From Adineta steineri (lineage: Eukaryota > Rotifera > Eurotatoria > Adinetida > Adinetidae): a stretch of 64,000 bases of DNA. Both the position numbers and the translations under genes were made by a program. This document shows, piece by piece, positions 1 to 11,473 of the stretch. Location of the stretch: contig CAJNOI010000113.1 of assembly GCA_905250115.1 (NCBI GenBank), forward strand, positions 62,001 to 126,000, read 5' to 3'. Each line of letters begins with the position of its first letter. Within the stretch, counting starts at the first letter, position 1. Under the pieces are notes generated by a model. The model ran no database searches. It saw nothing but the letters and a program-made list of their open reading frames with translations, and was not told the DNA's origin.

Positions 1-238
1 CCGTTTTTTTTGAACGTTGTTTATAAGTACAATATTGAGTAGTGTCATTCGTATTACTAGGTGTTTTCCATCCTAGATCACATTCAGTAGTATTAATAGA
101 ATCTGTATGATTGATAGTGACTGGAAAACTTCCAAGTGGTAATTCATTTCTAGCAGCAGGCGAAGTGTTGACACAAACCACAGAAACAAATATAAATGTT
201 AATGTAACACTAATTAAAAAGTGTATAAAATTTGCCAT
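1..238 (-). CDS. Secreted protein, 3'-truncated by the window edge
   Basis: Reading leftward from the ATG at 236-238 gives about 79 codons that run off the window. The first 22-25 residues are a clear signal peptide (MANFIHFLISVTLTFIFVSV, then VCVNTS). The mature part is rich in Asn and Thr, has several N-glycosylation sequons (NHT, NTT, NDT) and two cysteines spaced as in small extracellular domains. This suggests a secreted or surface glycoprotein. I do not recognise a family, and the downstream part is outside the window. The start is the first ATG before the hydrophobic run. It lies tail-on to the receptor gene at 664-1806, which is on the same strand upstream. Confidence 0.55.
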   Translation of the reverse strand, partial: MANFIHFLISVTLTFIFVSVVCVNTSPAARNELPLGSFPVTINHTDSINTTECDLGWKTPSNTNDTTQYCTYKQRSKKT

Positions 239-663
239 ATTTTGTTTGTATTCAATAGATATATTTAAAAATTGAATGAAAGCAACAGAGAGGATGAGAG
301 CAGTTATAAATACCTCAGAATGATAGATAAACATTGTTGAAAGAGAAAGAAATAAGTACGTGTTGTTATTTCTAATCTATTTCATAAAGTATTCAATAAC
401 AAAATGTCAGTTTACTTCTCAACTTTATCTATACAGTGAATGATCAATCCATCCAGATGCATGCTTATATTATAATAAAAATGTTGTCCATTTTTCTAAT
501 ACGTGCTTAAATCTAAGCAATTCGAATCATATTTTTTATATATAAGATCGCTTTCTCCGAAAAAAAATAATATGAATTTTTAGCATAACTTCTACAGATT
601 ACATTCAAATTTTTCTTGTTTTTTTTCTCTTTACATTCTATTTCCCACGTCAACTATATTATA
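239..663. other. Intergenic, AT-rich
   Basis: Promoter-side spacer between the secreted protein and the receptor gene. No reading frame, RNA gene or repeat was recognised. Confidence 0.5.
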
Positions 664-1806
664 TTATAAAATATTACATAAACTATCATACGGATATAAT
701 AGTGATGATTCGGAAGACAAAATAGAATCTAAATTATTAACAATCACTTCAAATAAAATCTCACAATTTAAAAGACTCTTCATAGACAAACATATAGTTA
801 CATCAGTCTTCTGCCAACAAAGTATAATCAAGTGAGTCAAAAGATCCGGAAAGGAAATACATTTAATATAACCGATACAACTGATAAAAGAATCTGATGT
901 TTTNNNNNNNNNNNNNNNNNNNNNNNNNNNNNNNNNNNNNNNNNNNNNNNNNNNNNNNNNNNNNNNNNNNNNNNNNNNNNNNNNNNNNNNNNNNNNNNNN
1001 NNNAATATAATCCAGTAACAAAAAAACAAACTATCTAGAAAATAATCAAGTGCGACTGTTCGTGGTAGACCAGCTGCATATCCAGCATATATAATCATTG
1101 TTGGAAATGATATACACAAATAGAGTGCCGATATTGGTAGTAGTTGAACTGCCATTTTCTTATAGTTTCTCCATTCAACTCTTTGATGCACGTGATATCT
1201 ATGATAAATTACACGCACAAGAAGAGCCACACTAAATATAATCACAATAAATGTCGGCAGTATATAGTGGAAAATACTATCCAACAGTCCAATCCAACTA
1301 ATCAAAAGAATACAGGAGTAACGACCACATTGTTTCTTATCGTATTGGAATGGATAACTACATGGTAGAATGAGTATTGTGACACAATAAAATATCAGAG
1401 GCCAAATAATACATATAATCATAGGAAAATAATGAAAAAAAAAGCGCTTTCTTACTGTTGCAAACCAATTAGAGTAAAATATAAGAATATGTCGCTCGAT
1501 TGATGCCCATGCCATCAAAATAAAATTTATTGCCAATCCAGAGTCACTAATAAATAACCAACCTTGACAAAATGCAGGTGTAGATGATAGAGCAATGCCA
1601 GTGTACAAAAAATAGGCAGTCCATATAACATCTGTAACACTTGAGATAAGACCACAACATAAAAGCAGAATAATGACATGATTGTTGAGAGCTATTCGAA
1701 GTGTTCGATTACTGAAAAGATGATAGAGATTGAAGATTGCAACTATAATAGATGGGATGAGTGGGACTAGCAGAAGCCATGAGCGAATTATAGCAGAGAG
1801 TACCAT
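664..1806 (-). CDS. Rhodopsin-like 7TM receptor, interrupted by an assembly gap
   Basis: A single-exon 7TM protein. Hydrophobic segments follow the usual class A order: TM1 begins near residue 9, TM2 carries NNHVIILLL, TM3 is followed by IERH at the DRY position, TM4-TM5 are separated by a Cys-containing loop, and TM6 has LYLCISFPTMIIYAG. A 100-base gap (904-1003) falls after TM6 and removes most of TM7. The 80 codons after the gap stay open to a stop at 664 but do not look like a typical receptor tail, so the C-terminus is uncertain. It is a clear paralogue of the receptor at 43872-44867 (shared LNNHVII, IERH and the pattern before TM6). The ligand is unknown; peptide-type receptors of this kind are expanded in rotifers. 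Confidence 0.8.
   Translation of the reverse strand: MVLSAIIRSWLLLVPLIPSIIVAIFNLYHLFSNRTLRIALNNHVIILLLCCGLISSVTDVIWTAYFLYTGIALSSTPAFCQGWLFISDSGLAINFILMAWASIERHILIFYSNWFATVRKRFFFHYFPMIICIIWPLIFYCVTILILPCSYPFQYDKKQCGRYSCILLISWIGLLDSIFHYILPTFIVIIFSVALLVRVIYHRYHVHQRVEWRNYKKMAVQLLPISALYLCISFPTMIIYAGYAAGLPRTVALDYFLDSLFFCYWIIXXXXXXXXXXXXXXXXXXXXXXXXXXXXXXXXXXKTSDSFISCIGYIKCISFPDLLTHLIILCWQKTDVTICLSMKSLLNCEILFEVIVNNLDSILSSESSLLYPYDSLCNIL
904..1003. other. Assembly gap (100 N)
   Basis: A fixed-size run of N within the receptor gene; its true length is unknown. Confidence 0.95.
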
Positions 1807-2780
1807 TGCAACTATTGTTTGTACTTGATATTCACTTAAAAGTAAAAGAAAAATATTGAATTAAAGAGTGAGAGAAAATGCAATTAGAGTTCGAATGCAG
1901 ATCAACATAAAATATCACATTAATAAAAATGTTCGCAAATAACATTCTTTACAACATTTTATTATCTATCTTTCTGATCTTCTAAATTAATTTTTTTTTC
2001 TACCGGATATTATAAAAACACTAAATCATAGAAGATGAAAAAACTCATTATCATATTTAGAACTTATGGCAAAAAAGACACACTATTGTAAATATATAAA
2101 GAAATGAATTTTTAATGAAAGAAAAAAATATAATATAGATAATAATAGACTGAATAAGCCGATGTTTATTATGTTTCGAGGGTAACAACTCATTCAATGA
2201 AGATATCTCATAAATATCAATTAAATCATTATTATCAAGATATATACAACTAAAACACAAGGATTTTATCTAAATCTATCACTTTAGCAGCGATACAATA
2301 CATTGAAGATCTATAATTTAAATATTTATTTGCACAGATTGAACTTTTTTCTCGAACGAATCTATGAAGTGTTCTTGAATGAAATGTCATTATGCACTAC
2401 TCAAATCCTTTTCTCATATGAATCATCAGTCATCCGGATTATTCTTTAATGTCAAATGTACAAGAAGTAACTTGAAAAAAAATAAGTGTGAAATAATAAT
2501 ACAAATAATCCGAGAATTGATATACAGGTTGATCTCATTAACTTTAATAGCTTTTCATGATTTGCTGTATTTCAGCGGAACAATGAAAGTTTCTTATTCT
2601 AGTATCGTAAGATAGAGCATCACTTACTCTATCGATCCATACTATTTGCATTCTATTTTCTCTAGCTTTATATAGAAAAATCATTTGATCTCTAACAAGT
2701 ACAAAAAAATACTTTTGCACTTTTGTTTACATCAAATTTTTTTATATTTCACCATGAATATATATAAAAACAAAGTACAA
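1807..2780. other. Intergenic, AT-rich
   Basis: Upstream side of the receptor gene. Only short AT-driven frames with no recognisable domain. No RNA gene or repeat seen. Confidence 0.45.
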
Positions 2781-3020
2781 TTACAAACGATGTTCGATAT
2801 GACAACCTCGAGTATTATATATCTTTAAAAGTCTTTTCGACCATGAAGCTAATACTTTGTTAATAAAATTTGATTCCATCTTTTTCCATTCAATTAAAAG
2901 TTTTTTTTTCAATTCGTCGAGAGATTTTGATTCTATTTCGATTAGTCGTTGTTTCATATATCCGCATATTGGATACTCCATCGGAGCAGCATCAGGACTA
3001 CTCGCCATTCATTATTCTGG
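2781..3020 (-). pseudogene. Tc1/mariner-like transposase remnant (C-terminal end)
   Basis: About 75 codons on the minus strand match the C-terminal end of a DDE transposase of the Tc1/mariner superfamily. The diagnostic SSPDAAPMEY corresponds to the SPDLxPIE catalytic-end motif. It is followed by GYMKQRL, then a leucine/lysine helix with W and a final arginine-rich segment. Nothing upstream in this strand continues the catalytic core, so the first Asp residues and the DNA-binding domain are missing. No terminal inverted repeats were identified around it. It is a dead fragment lying in otherwise gene-free AT-rich DNA. Confidence 0.6.
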
Positions 3021-3550
3021 TTTGATATAATTAATTTTGCTTTTGTGCCTGCTGTAAAAGTTGCAAGATACGTCCTTTGATAGTATCGGAAATTTTATTA
3101 CGTGTCATTTACATTCATTTTGATGATAAAAATGATTTTTATACAAAAAAATGGATATCTCGTATATTAAATAAGAATTTGAAATATTTATTACTCTTAT
3201 CATATTAATTAAAAGCATAAATAAAAACAAAATCATTGAGACAAAATTTCATGAATAGAAGAAAATAGAAATGTGAATAATTCTTATCGTCTCAATTTTA
3301 AAACATTTTCTACAACAAACTCTTCATATCGACAACGAATTTATTGAAATATTTCAAAAACGCTCATCAAAATACGACAACGATAGATTTATTTTTTAAG
3401 GATAAGACAAAAATTCATAAATGTAAAGAGAAATTAAATGTTTATGAACACAAAACTATGAGATTCAACAAATTTTATTAATTGTTAACAACTATTCATG
3501 ATCTTAAATAGTCACAGATCATCATATTCGTAACATTTTTATAAAAGTAT
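3009..3550. other. Intergenic, AT-rich
   Basis: No gene recognised between the transposase remnant and the duplicated block. Confidence 0.45.
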
Positions 3551-4342
3551 CTTAATAATTTCTTTTTTCCATTTATCATTGAGTCACGGCGGCAGTGATC
3601 AATTTTTAAAACTCGATGTAGATCTCAAATAGATTCTACCCTCTATCATAATAAAAATATCAGTTAATCCCATCATTTTCTTCACAATAGGTAAAAACAT
3701 TTTTTTTATTTTGAAATGATTTATGATCTTCTATCTCAATTTAATTTTATAATAAATAGTTTTTATTTTTCAATAAGTTTCTTTTGTAAAATCGGCATTT
3801 GAATGAAAATCGATATTCTCATTTGAACGATCAACACATCTCTTTAATTACTAATTTAAATTGAATATATGATCATATTCTCAACGAAAAACTATTTTTC
3901 AATCAAACTGGCAGAAGAATTTCAAAATTTTCCTATCAAAAATTGAATTTCTCAACAGAACTAGACATGTCACTTGAAAAAATTGAATTATTCTAGAGAA
4001 TTTATATTCAAACTGAAAAAATAGAAAATCTACAAAACAATAAATATTGATCACATCGAAATTTAGTTTTAAACTCAAATCTGTGACATTATTGTAATTC
4101 CAAAAAGAATTATTCAAATTTCCAATAATGACAAAAATAGTGAATCTTTAGAATAAATAATATTAAATGTGAGAATATTATTTTACATGACAACTAATTA
4201 AATCTCAACGAAAAAAAACGATCTCTTCAAATCTACACGCAAATATCTTTTTTTATTAAATAATAAATTAAATTCTCTATTCAACTCATCACATGGAGAG
4301 AAAATTTAAAGAAAATAGTAGTTCGTTCACAATTTCTTATTT
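3551..4342. repeat. Dispersed direct repeat, copy 1
   Basis: This AT-rich block is repeated at 7974-8563 in the same orientation, at roughly 85 % identity with several indels. Landmarks are the TTTCCATTTATCATTG start, GTAAAATCGGCATTTGAAT in the middle and TTCGTTCACAATTTCTTATT at the end. It contains no coding frame. Homology stops at 4342, exactly where the first telomere-like foldback element begins. It may be a non-autonomous transposon or a segmental duplication; no terminal repeats were found. Confidence 0.7.
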
Positions 4343-4400
4343 GTGGGTGGGTCTCGTCTTCTCTATCATCTTCACGCACACCCACACCCACACCCTCAAG
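4343..4400. repeat. Telomere-like foldback element E1
   Basis: Starts with GTGGGTGGG, then a spacer of about 25 bases, then CACACCCACACCCACACCC and TCAAG. The G-rich half precedes the C-rich half, so the ends can pair. It lies directly upstream of the ART-like gene. Confidence 0.75.
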
Positions 4401-4688
4401 ATGGTCTTAGGGATGAAATAAAACTATGGGTCAAGCTCACTATATCTATTTGAGCTACCTCGTGAAACTCTCACTTTTATGGTTAATAAAACTCCGCTCG
4501 AATGCCGATCTGATTATGAGTCTACAAGAAGCGACTTGACAGGACATAATTCTTGAAATGAAAATATTGCAAAAAGATGTCTTCTATCGTACTTGTATTA
4601 TTTTAGAGCCTCAACAGGTCAAAACGTCGTCGATAACAGTATGTTGAATCAACAGGCTTTAAAGTTTGAGTATTCGTTATTATTATAA

Positions 4689-5771
4689 ATATACGAAACG
4701 ACTTCAATAGTATCTTATGATGACCTATATCAAAAATTATACTCGTATCGTGATGCTGCAAAACTGACGCAAGTTGGTCTTGTTGCTGAAGAATTTTTGC
4801 AATGGTTAGGTGCAGAGGGCAATGATGCTGGCTCCACACCTGATCTGATCCCCGCTTATTTAGAATATCGAATGAACAGTGATCCTTACTATAACAAAGA
4901 AGCTTTTGAAGCACAATTAAGGACATTGGGTTTAAATTCAAGCTGTGTCACATTCATGTGTGCACAAGCTGCGAAACTTACCAATGATAATCAACAAGAT
5001 GCATTCTTTTGTGCTCTTCAATACTGTCTACATCAGTTTTCCGTCATATTCGAAATACCACTTAAACCACCAATAACGAGTGGACCGTTAAATCAAATAC
5101 AACCATTGGATATTAAAGTGGCAAAAGATCTTTTATCTATACAGTTTGAGACAATTCAAATTAAAAATTTTTATACAAATAATATATAGATCGGTCTGAA
5201 AGAAGCTGGGATGATAGAATTCTTTACTAACACCAAACTGTTATTTCATGCAACCGCAGCGCACCATGCAGCTTCTATTGTTCGCAACGGTATTGATGCT
5301 ACAAGTACACGTATAAATTTAGATCTTAGGCCAGAATTTTATCTTAATACACATTTCAGAGATGCTAAAGATTGGTGTATGTCCCGTTTTGCACCAACCT
5401 GCAATGGTCAAGCTGCAATACTTATTTTTCAAGTACCAAAAGACATTTATAATGAATGGAATATCCATCAGCTTGATTATCGATCGCGAAGAAACGATTT
5501 AAATAATCTAACTGAATGGGAACACTTCGTTAAGAAATGTCGCGCTGGAATCAGAAATAATCGGATAATTGGTAGTTATGACGGATTTGAGGGTCCACAA
5601 TGCGCGAATCCTAGAGATCTTCTCAACAAGGTTTCAGAAATACGTCCAGAAATACGTCGCACAAATGAAGCCAGACCTAGGGAAGCTTGGCAAATCAGTA
5701 TACATTCATCTGGGATACAAGCACGCATAATCAACTATCTAAAGGGTGTAATAACATTCACAAACATTTAA
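4689..5771 (+). CDS. ADP-ribosyltransferase-like protein, reading frame interrupted by one in-frame TAG
   Basis: One open frame runs from 4689 to 5771 except for a TAG at 5187-5189. The part before the stop (about 165 codons, no obvious ATG; an upstream exon or an acceptor near 4710 is likely) is helical and unrecognised. The part after it (ATG at 5211, 186 residues) begins with LLFHAT followed by AASIVRNGID, then FYL and an A-x-x-W helix. This resembles the start of ART-fold domains of the DUF3990 type, as found in bacterial and fungal proteins. A conserved-looking late segment has NNRIIGSYDGFEGPQ. The family call is from motif shape only. The TAG could be read out by a small intron ending at 5189, but the GT donors I tried break the frame or drop helix-like residues. 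The gene may be damaged. It sits between foldback elements E1 and E2, and acquisition by transfer is likely but unproven. Confidence 0.5.
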
Positions 5772-6025
5772 TTTAATTTTTTCTTCATATCTTCATTATT
5801 GTGTACCGTTCTTATCTTGCATCCACGCGAACCCATTAATAAATTTAAGTCAAAATCGATGCTTTTGTTTCGTGCGAAGAACTAAGTTGTATTGCAAAAG
5901 CGAACTGAATACTCTTCTGTTAAAAAATGTTAATATATTACTGGGAAAAACTATTTTGAAGGGCAGTTTATAGAAGATAAGATTTAAAACATCATACGTT
6001 ACATTTAGACAGTTGCTTCGGCGTC
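5772..6025. other. Short spacer after the ART-like gene
   Basis: Nothing recognised before element E2. Confidence 0.4.
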
Positions 6026-6158
6026 GGTATGGGTGTGAGTAGCTGTTTTTCATTTACAGTAAAATCTATACCTCAACCACACCCATACCCACCCACCCAC
6101 ACTCACACCCACACCAACCCACAACACAGCCAGCAACCTACCCACACCCACACCCTGA
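6026..6158. repeat. Telomere-like foldback element E2
   Basis: GGTATGGGTGTGAG on the left; a long imperfect C-rich array (CCACACCCATACCCACC and following, to CACACCCACACCCTGAG) on the right. It has the longest C-rich arm besides E7 and closes the segment holding the ART-like gene. Confidence 0.75.
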
Positions 6159-6560
6159 GTAACAGATGTAAAATTAGTACAAATTTTTAAATCTGCTGCG
6201 TCAAAATAATTTTAAATCAGTATTCGCCAAAATTTTGAAAATTTCTACAAATTTTAGCTAAGATGAGTATCGTCACGTATTATATCAGATCTTATAATTT
6301 CAAAAATAATTAGCAAATCAGAAATATATGCTCCTCTTCATTGTTATTAATCAGAATATCAGAAATCTACTATTTTTTTTGTTCTTGCCGAAAAGCTTTA
6401 AGAAAACTCGAAGTATCTTTATGAAATACTTTTCAAAAATTGTTTAGATGGAAATTTTACGATGGAAATGAAATTATAAAAACCAAAATACAATAAATAG
6501 AAAAAGAGTATTTATTGAAGTTTAAAGTGAAAAAATATAGAAAAAAGAAAGTTTAGTGAT
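6159..6560. other. Intergenic, AT-rich
   Basis: A 400-base spacer between E2 and E3 with no recognisable gene. Confidence 0.45.
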
Positions 6561-6642
6561 TGGGTGTGTGAGTATGGTTGAGGGTATACATGGGTGTATT
6601 TTTTAATTAATTACATCCACATCTACACCCACACCCTCGAGA
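6561..6642. repeat. Telomere-like foldback element E3
   Basis: TGGGTGTGTGAGTATGG on the left; ACATCCACATCTACACCC then ACACCCTCGAG on the right. It lies just past the 3' end of the GIY-YIG gene. Confidence 0.75.
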
Positions 6643-6734
6643 GGCTCATGTTGGATTGTTTAAAAGGAATTAATCTCTTTCGAGAAATGTTAATGAATAA
6701 TGACATATATGGCAAAAATCTCATTGTCACCATT

Positions 6735-7284
6735 TTATCTGTACCAGTGAGGATTAAAGCCACCGTTATTTCTGGAATTCCAGGAATATTCTCGTTGACC
6801 CAGCAGAAGCAGCTCTTGTGCTCTCGCTTCCAGAGCACCATCAGCTGGAGCGAAGCGAGCTCGTACATCCATGCCTCGGATAGCAGCCTGATGCATTGGT
6901 AAGGCAAGATTGTCTCGTCCGCCACGACAGTGCTCGTCCAGTCGTCGACTCAGATCATTCGACATGCCGGAATACTGAGTTGTGGGTCTTCCCATGCCTG
7001 GCATAGTCATCAATTGATAAACACCTAAAAATCATCCGAATAATGAAAGACGACGGTACAAAGGAAGTTGATTTACCTGGGCCAGTATGTGCATCGATAC
7101 CATTGTAATATTGGGAACGACCTTGCGTTAGCACCTGCGAGGGTCCAAAAATAGGCTGTTGAAACAAATCAAATCGCCTGTCTCTGGAACCGTCGTAATT
7201 GAGCACTTGCGGCATGCCATAACGTCGATCACGTTCGCCATCATTTCTCTGTACCCATCCGATATCTTTCAATGTTCGTGACAT
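6735..7284 (-). CDS. Small GIY-YIG nuclease-like protein
   Basis: Two exons (7077-7284 and 6735-7024) joined in phase 1 across a 52 nt intron give 165 residues. The C-terminal half is a compact GIY-YIG fold: GVYQL at the GIY position, then QYSG at the YIG position, SNDLSRRLDEH with the conserved Arg and His helix, and near the end EARAQELLLLGQ with YSWNSRNNGG. These supply the expected Glu and Asn. Known families with this fold cut DNA or act as small effector nucleases. The N-terminal 70 residues are polar, rich in Arg, Asp and Gly, and not recognised. The coding region is visibly richer in G and C than its flanks, which together with its position between elements E3 and E4 suggests acquired DNA. 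The start at 7284 is preferred over a leaderless upstream Met at 7311. Confidence 0.7.
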
Positions 7285-7590
7285 TATGCAGAAAAGTTGT
7301 ACTGTGATCAACTGTTAGCAAATTTTCTGTAGTGTGAAGGTTGCAGAGCATTTCTGGCTGATTTATATGTGCTCGGAGTGGGTAATTTCCCAGTTTGTCA
7401 TTACAGCACAACGCTTGCACGTCATTCTTTTCTTCCTCAGATTTGGTGACGTCATTTGTTTTTGAATGACGTCATTATCCTTACAGTGAGAAAGCGAAGA
7501 ATTTTTGTTGTTTCTGTTGAAGCATTTTATCGACAGAGAGTAGAAGGTAACGGCTCCAAACAAAGATGAAACATAAAAACGATCATACGT
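7285..7590. other. Upstream region of the GIY-YIG gene
   Basis: Likely promoter area. It contains two TGACGTCA-like cores (GTGACGTCATTTG and GAATGACGTCATTATCC near 7448-7477), resembling CRE/ATF sites. No gene seen. Confidence 0.4.
7446..7477. promoter_or_regulatory. Two closely spaced CRE-like TGACGTCA sites
   Basis: Two copies of TGACGTCA about 20 bases apart, 160-190 bases upstream of the GIY-YIG start. This octamer is the consensus for CREB/ATF bZIP factors in animals. A role here is inference. Confidence 0.4.
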
Positions 7591-7661
7591 GTAGATGGGT
7601 GGGTGGATGTGAGTATTACATTTATATCCCATGTACATCCACACTCACCGACCCATACCTT
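7591..7661. repeat. Telomere-like foldback element E4
   Basis: GTAGATGGGTGGGTGGATG and TGAGTATTACATT on the left; ATGTACATCCACACTC and ACCGACCCATACC on the right. It closes the segment holding the GIY-YIG gene. Confidence 0.75.
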
Positions 7662-7973
7662 GCGTAGCTCTTTTATTTAATTGTGCAACTTGGTAACGAA
7701 CCCAGCGGTTGTTTTTTTTTGTTTACTGTTAATACCTGCCTGTCGTACAGTCGCTTTTGCATCAAAGAAAAAAATTCAGGTATTTCTATTTTGTTATTTT
7801 TCTTTCGTTTCATAACGCAAAGTAAAGCTCAGTTCATCACGATTGTTTTTTCTCCTTCGTGGCTATAGAATCGACCACAATGCGTCATCGTCAAGTAAAA
7901 CATCGAATGGGTTAACAAGCAAACATTTATGCTTCACGAATATTGTAAAAGTACATTGATACAATGAATAGAA
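7662..7973. other. Intergenic
   Basis: Nothing recognised. Confidence 0.4.
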
Positions 7974-8563
7974 ACTCTCTTGATAATTTCTTTTTCTCCA
8001 TTTATCATTGTCACACGACGGCAATGATCAATTTTCAACTTCAATGTAGATCTCGGAAAGATTTTATCCTTCATCACAATAAAAATATTTCTTATTTTAA
8101 AATGATTTACGATCTTCTACCTCAATTTATTCTTATAATAAATATTTTTTATTTTTCAATAATTTTCTTTTGTAAAATCGGCATTTGAATAAAAATAATT
8201 ATTTACACAAAGTTAATAAAAATCGATATTCTCATTTGACTGATCAACACATCTCTTTAATTACTAATATAAATTGAATAGATGATCATATTCTCAGCGA
8301 AAAACTATTTTCAATCAAACTGAACAAATTGCAAATATTTATCACATCAAAATCTTAGTTTTAAACTCAAATCTGTGACATCATTTTAATTCCAAAAAGA
8401 ATTATTCAAATTATCAACAATGACAAAACAAAGTGAATCTTTACAATAAATAATGTTAAATGTGAGAATATTATTTTAGATGGAAATTAATCAAATTCGT
8501 CATTCAACTCATCAGATAAAGAGGAAATTGAGAGAAAATAATAATTCGTTCACAATTTCTTAT
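7974..8563. repeat. Dispersed direct repeat, copy 2
   Basis: Second copy of the 3551-4342 block, shorter because of internal deletions. It continues after TTCACAATTTCTTATTTT into AT-rich DNA with no telomere-like element, unlike copy 1, so it gives the apparent uninterrupted state. Confidence 0.7.
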
Positions 8564-9794
8564 TTTGATTTTATTCAATTATCAATAATAATTTATCAAT
8601 TGAAATTGAAATAAAAGTGACATTTGAATATATGTGTATTAGTAATTCTTTTACTTTATGAAGAATTTTTGAAAAATGTAAAGAAAAACATAAGAAATTA
8701 TTATCAATGAATAAGAATAAAAACTATTGTTCATCATTTCTTTATTCATTTCTTTGTTCATTGATATCTCACATCAAAATATTTCAAATAAACACAAAAT
8801 TCTAATCAAATGTTATTCAAAATGTTTGCTTTACAAAAAAATCGATTTCTATAATGTCCGTCATTTGGTTAAAATAATATTTTTATTTATTGTCGAAGAA
8901 ACACGATAAATTAAGATTTCTTTTCTTTCCAGATGTATTTGATATTGACATCGGATGTCTAATTTAAATTCGAATATAAATGGAGATTCAACTACATACA
9001 ATCAATTAGAGAATAGCTTTTTAAAGTTACTAATAGATTCAATTGACGAAAACGGTGAAAGAAGAGAGCATATTTCTCTCGCTCTGTCAAGAAACATACA
9101 TAATTGTAAAGAATAAATTAAAATATTTATTTTTCCATTTATTTGAAAATAAGTTTTAAATAAAAATCGTAATTCTTTTTTGGATGTTCACTGATATGTG
9201 AATTTGAATTCAACAATTGTTCTGTATTTTATTGTTAAACGTTTAATTCTTCGTACAAAATTTAAGAAATTAAGAGAAAAATAAATGGAATATCGATTGA
9301 TTTTCTGAACCTTTTATTAATATAGAAAAGAAAAGAGCAACATGATAATTTCTCAAATGAAGAAGATGAAATTGAATTCGAATGAGGAATTGTTTTGTGC
9401 ATAATTATTTAAATATATATTTTATTCATTTTCGACATGAAAATTTTGTTATTCTTAAAAATAAAATAGTTGAATGTGATCAAAAAAAGAAGTGAAACAA
9501 TTAAAATCTAATCGATATTGATCACAAAATTTTATTCTTAATTTCAATATAGAAATGATTCTCACGAATCTTCGAAATAAATTTTTCTTACAAGATTTCT
9601 CCTTTTTCAAACAAGATCACAATTTAATTCATCAAAAAATGAAAGCAACTCACTCTTTACAATTATTCTTTGGTTCCGACGACTTCTGTTTAACAATAAT
9701 ATGTTTATTATTTAAATATAAGTTACTTAACAGATTTTGCGAAGATTTGTTTTTATATAGAAAAGTATTTCGCCGATTGAATATTTTGTAAATA
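8564..9794. other. Intergenic, very AT-rich
   Basis: No convincing coding region. Frames are short and low-complexity. Confidence 0.45.
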
Positions 9795-9875
9795 GGGATG
9801 TGACTAAAACCAGAGTATAGGTGAGGGCGAATATACAAGTGCATTAAGGATATATCAAACATCGACACCCTCAAT
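9795..9875. repeat. Telomere-like foldback element E5 (degenerate)
   Basis: GGGATGTGAC and GGTGAGGGCG on the left; CGACACCCTCAAT on the right. Same orientation as the others but decayed. Confidence 0.5.
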
Positions 9876-11423
9876 ATGGTGTCGACGATCTACGACTGTC
9901 AATACAATACATTTAGACAAGCGACGTAATTTCTTCTATTCTATCAGATTTTTATTTCTTTTTGCGAAGACATATTTATCTTTCATTCGAATACGAAGGA
10001 TACAATTTTCTGGCAACAATGTTTAACTGCACAGCACTTAAATTCATTTCATTTTATATGAATTCTTTTTCTCTTTCTTTCCAATAACATTTTGTATGTA
10101 TTGTAGACCTTCAATGTCTTCTTTTCAATCTTTGCACATTCTTTCACCATAAAATGCGTAGTTGAAAAAAAGAAAAAAAGTCACGTATATTGTTACTTTA
10201 TAAAACAAACCAAACGAATTATTCCGCGAAAAGAACATTCGGTTACACACACAATATCATCCAAAATTTACAAACTATTTCGATTTTTTCAAATCATTTC
10301 ATTCAGACAATTTCATTCGAGTAAGTTTTATATTTAAATCATCGGGAAAAGAGATGTGTTCAAATTTCGTGAATTCTAAACTCATGAAGATTGGTAAACC
10401 TATAAACCAACTAGAATCGACTGAATGCATGGAATTCATGCAATCTAACAGAGCGAGGATATGAATAAAATATACTCACCCACTCCTTTCTCACCATCAC
10501 ACCCTCTAGATAAATTCTCTGCCTACTCTTCCTTTTACGATTCTCAGCTTTCCTAACGCCCTTGTGATCTATGCGATACCTGCGTTCGAGACTTTCGATT
10601 GTTATACAAGCTCCTCCAATTTTAAGAGTTCTCGAAGTTCCTTCATTCCTTTAACTTATTGACATTTTAATATTCTTACAATTTGCACAAACTGGTTATT
10701 TGTTCACTTTTGTGACTTACGTCAGTTTGGTAGAGTTCTTGAACTCTGAGAGCTCTTTGAGTTTGGTGAATACGTTCTGTTATGAGAGTTTACAGGGTTT
10801 TATTTAATTACGATGGATACGTGTCTTTTTGGTTGATTCATGGGTTCTAAACTCTTACAGAGTTAAGAATTGACAGAATTTTGCCACTGCTAGGGAAAAA
10901 GTTAAAAAATTACTTTTAATAGTGATTACATATATCTAATTGAAATATTCAGAAGAATCGAAGCATATAGACAACCAAACACTGAGATTTTGTGTTATTC
11001 TCAAGAATATTGAATTATAAAAAGTCTATCATGGTGCTTCCGTGGAGAAGCCAACGTAAACAATATAACATTTTCAAAAACAAATTTCTTCTGTGCGCCG
11101 TTTTTGTAGATTTTTCTTTCCTGATCATGTTAATAAAAAAAGCTTTAGGATTTCTATGGAAATAATTGAAATAAATTCAAAACTTAGAAAAAATGGCTTT
11201 TTTGAAGTTTTCTTTAGAGAAAGTCTTTTCTTTTTTAAAGTTTTACTAAAGAATGTCTATTGCATTTATCTTGATGATATAAACTGTTATAGTTTTTGAT
11301 TCGGGAGCGCACGAAACAATGAAATTCAAGTAGTTTCATCACTGACTTTTTGGCTGTACAGTAGTCAATGATTATAAATCTTTATAAAAAAAGCTTATTA
11401 ACACTACCAAAAATGGCTGTATT
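9876..11423. other. Intergenic
   Basis: No gene recognised. A further very degraded telomere-like pair may lie at about 10455-10505 (GAGGATATGAATAAAATA on the left and ACACCCTCTAG on the right). Confidence 0.4.
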
Positions 11424-11473
11424 CTGAGGATTTGGCGATGAAAGTAAAACCCATATCCACACCCATCCCCAAG
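11424..11473. repeat. Telomere-like foldback element E6 (mainly the C-rich half)
   Basis: CTGAGGATTTGG on the left, then ACCCATATCCACACCC and ATCCCCAAGAT on the right. It lies 170 bases before the beta-grasp/GTPase gene. Confidence 0.5.

Noticed and set aside
6594..6925. Plus- and minus-strand frames overlapping the GIY-YIG gene
   Set aside because: Out-of-frame readings; only the spliced minus model keeps the GIY-YIG motifs.
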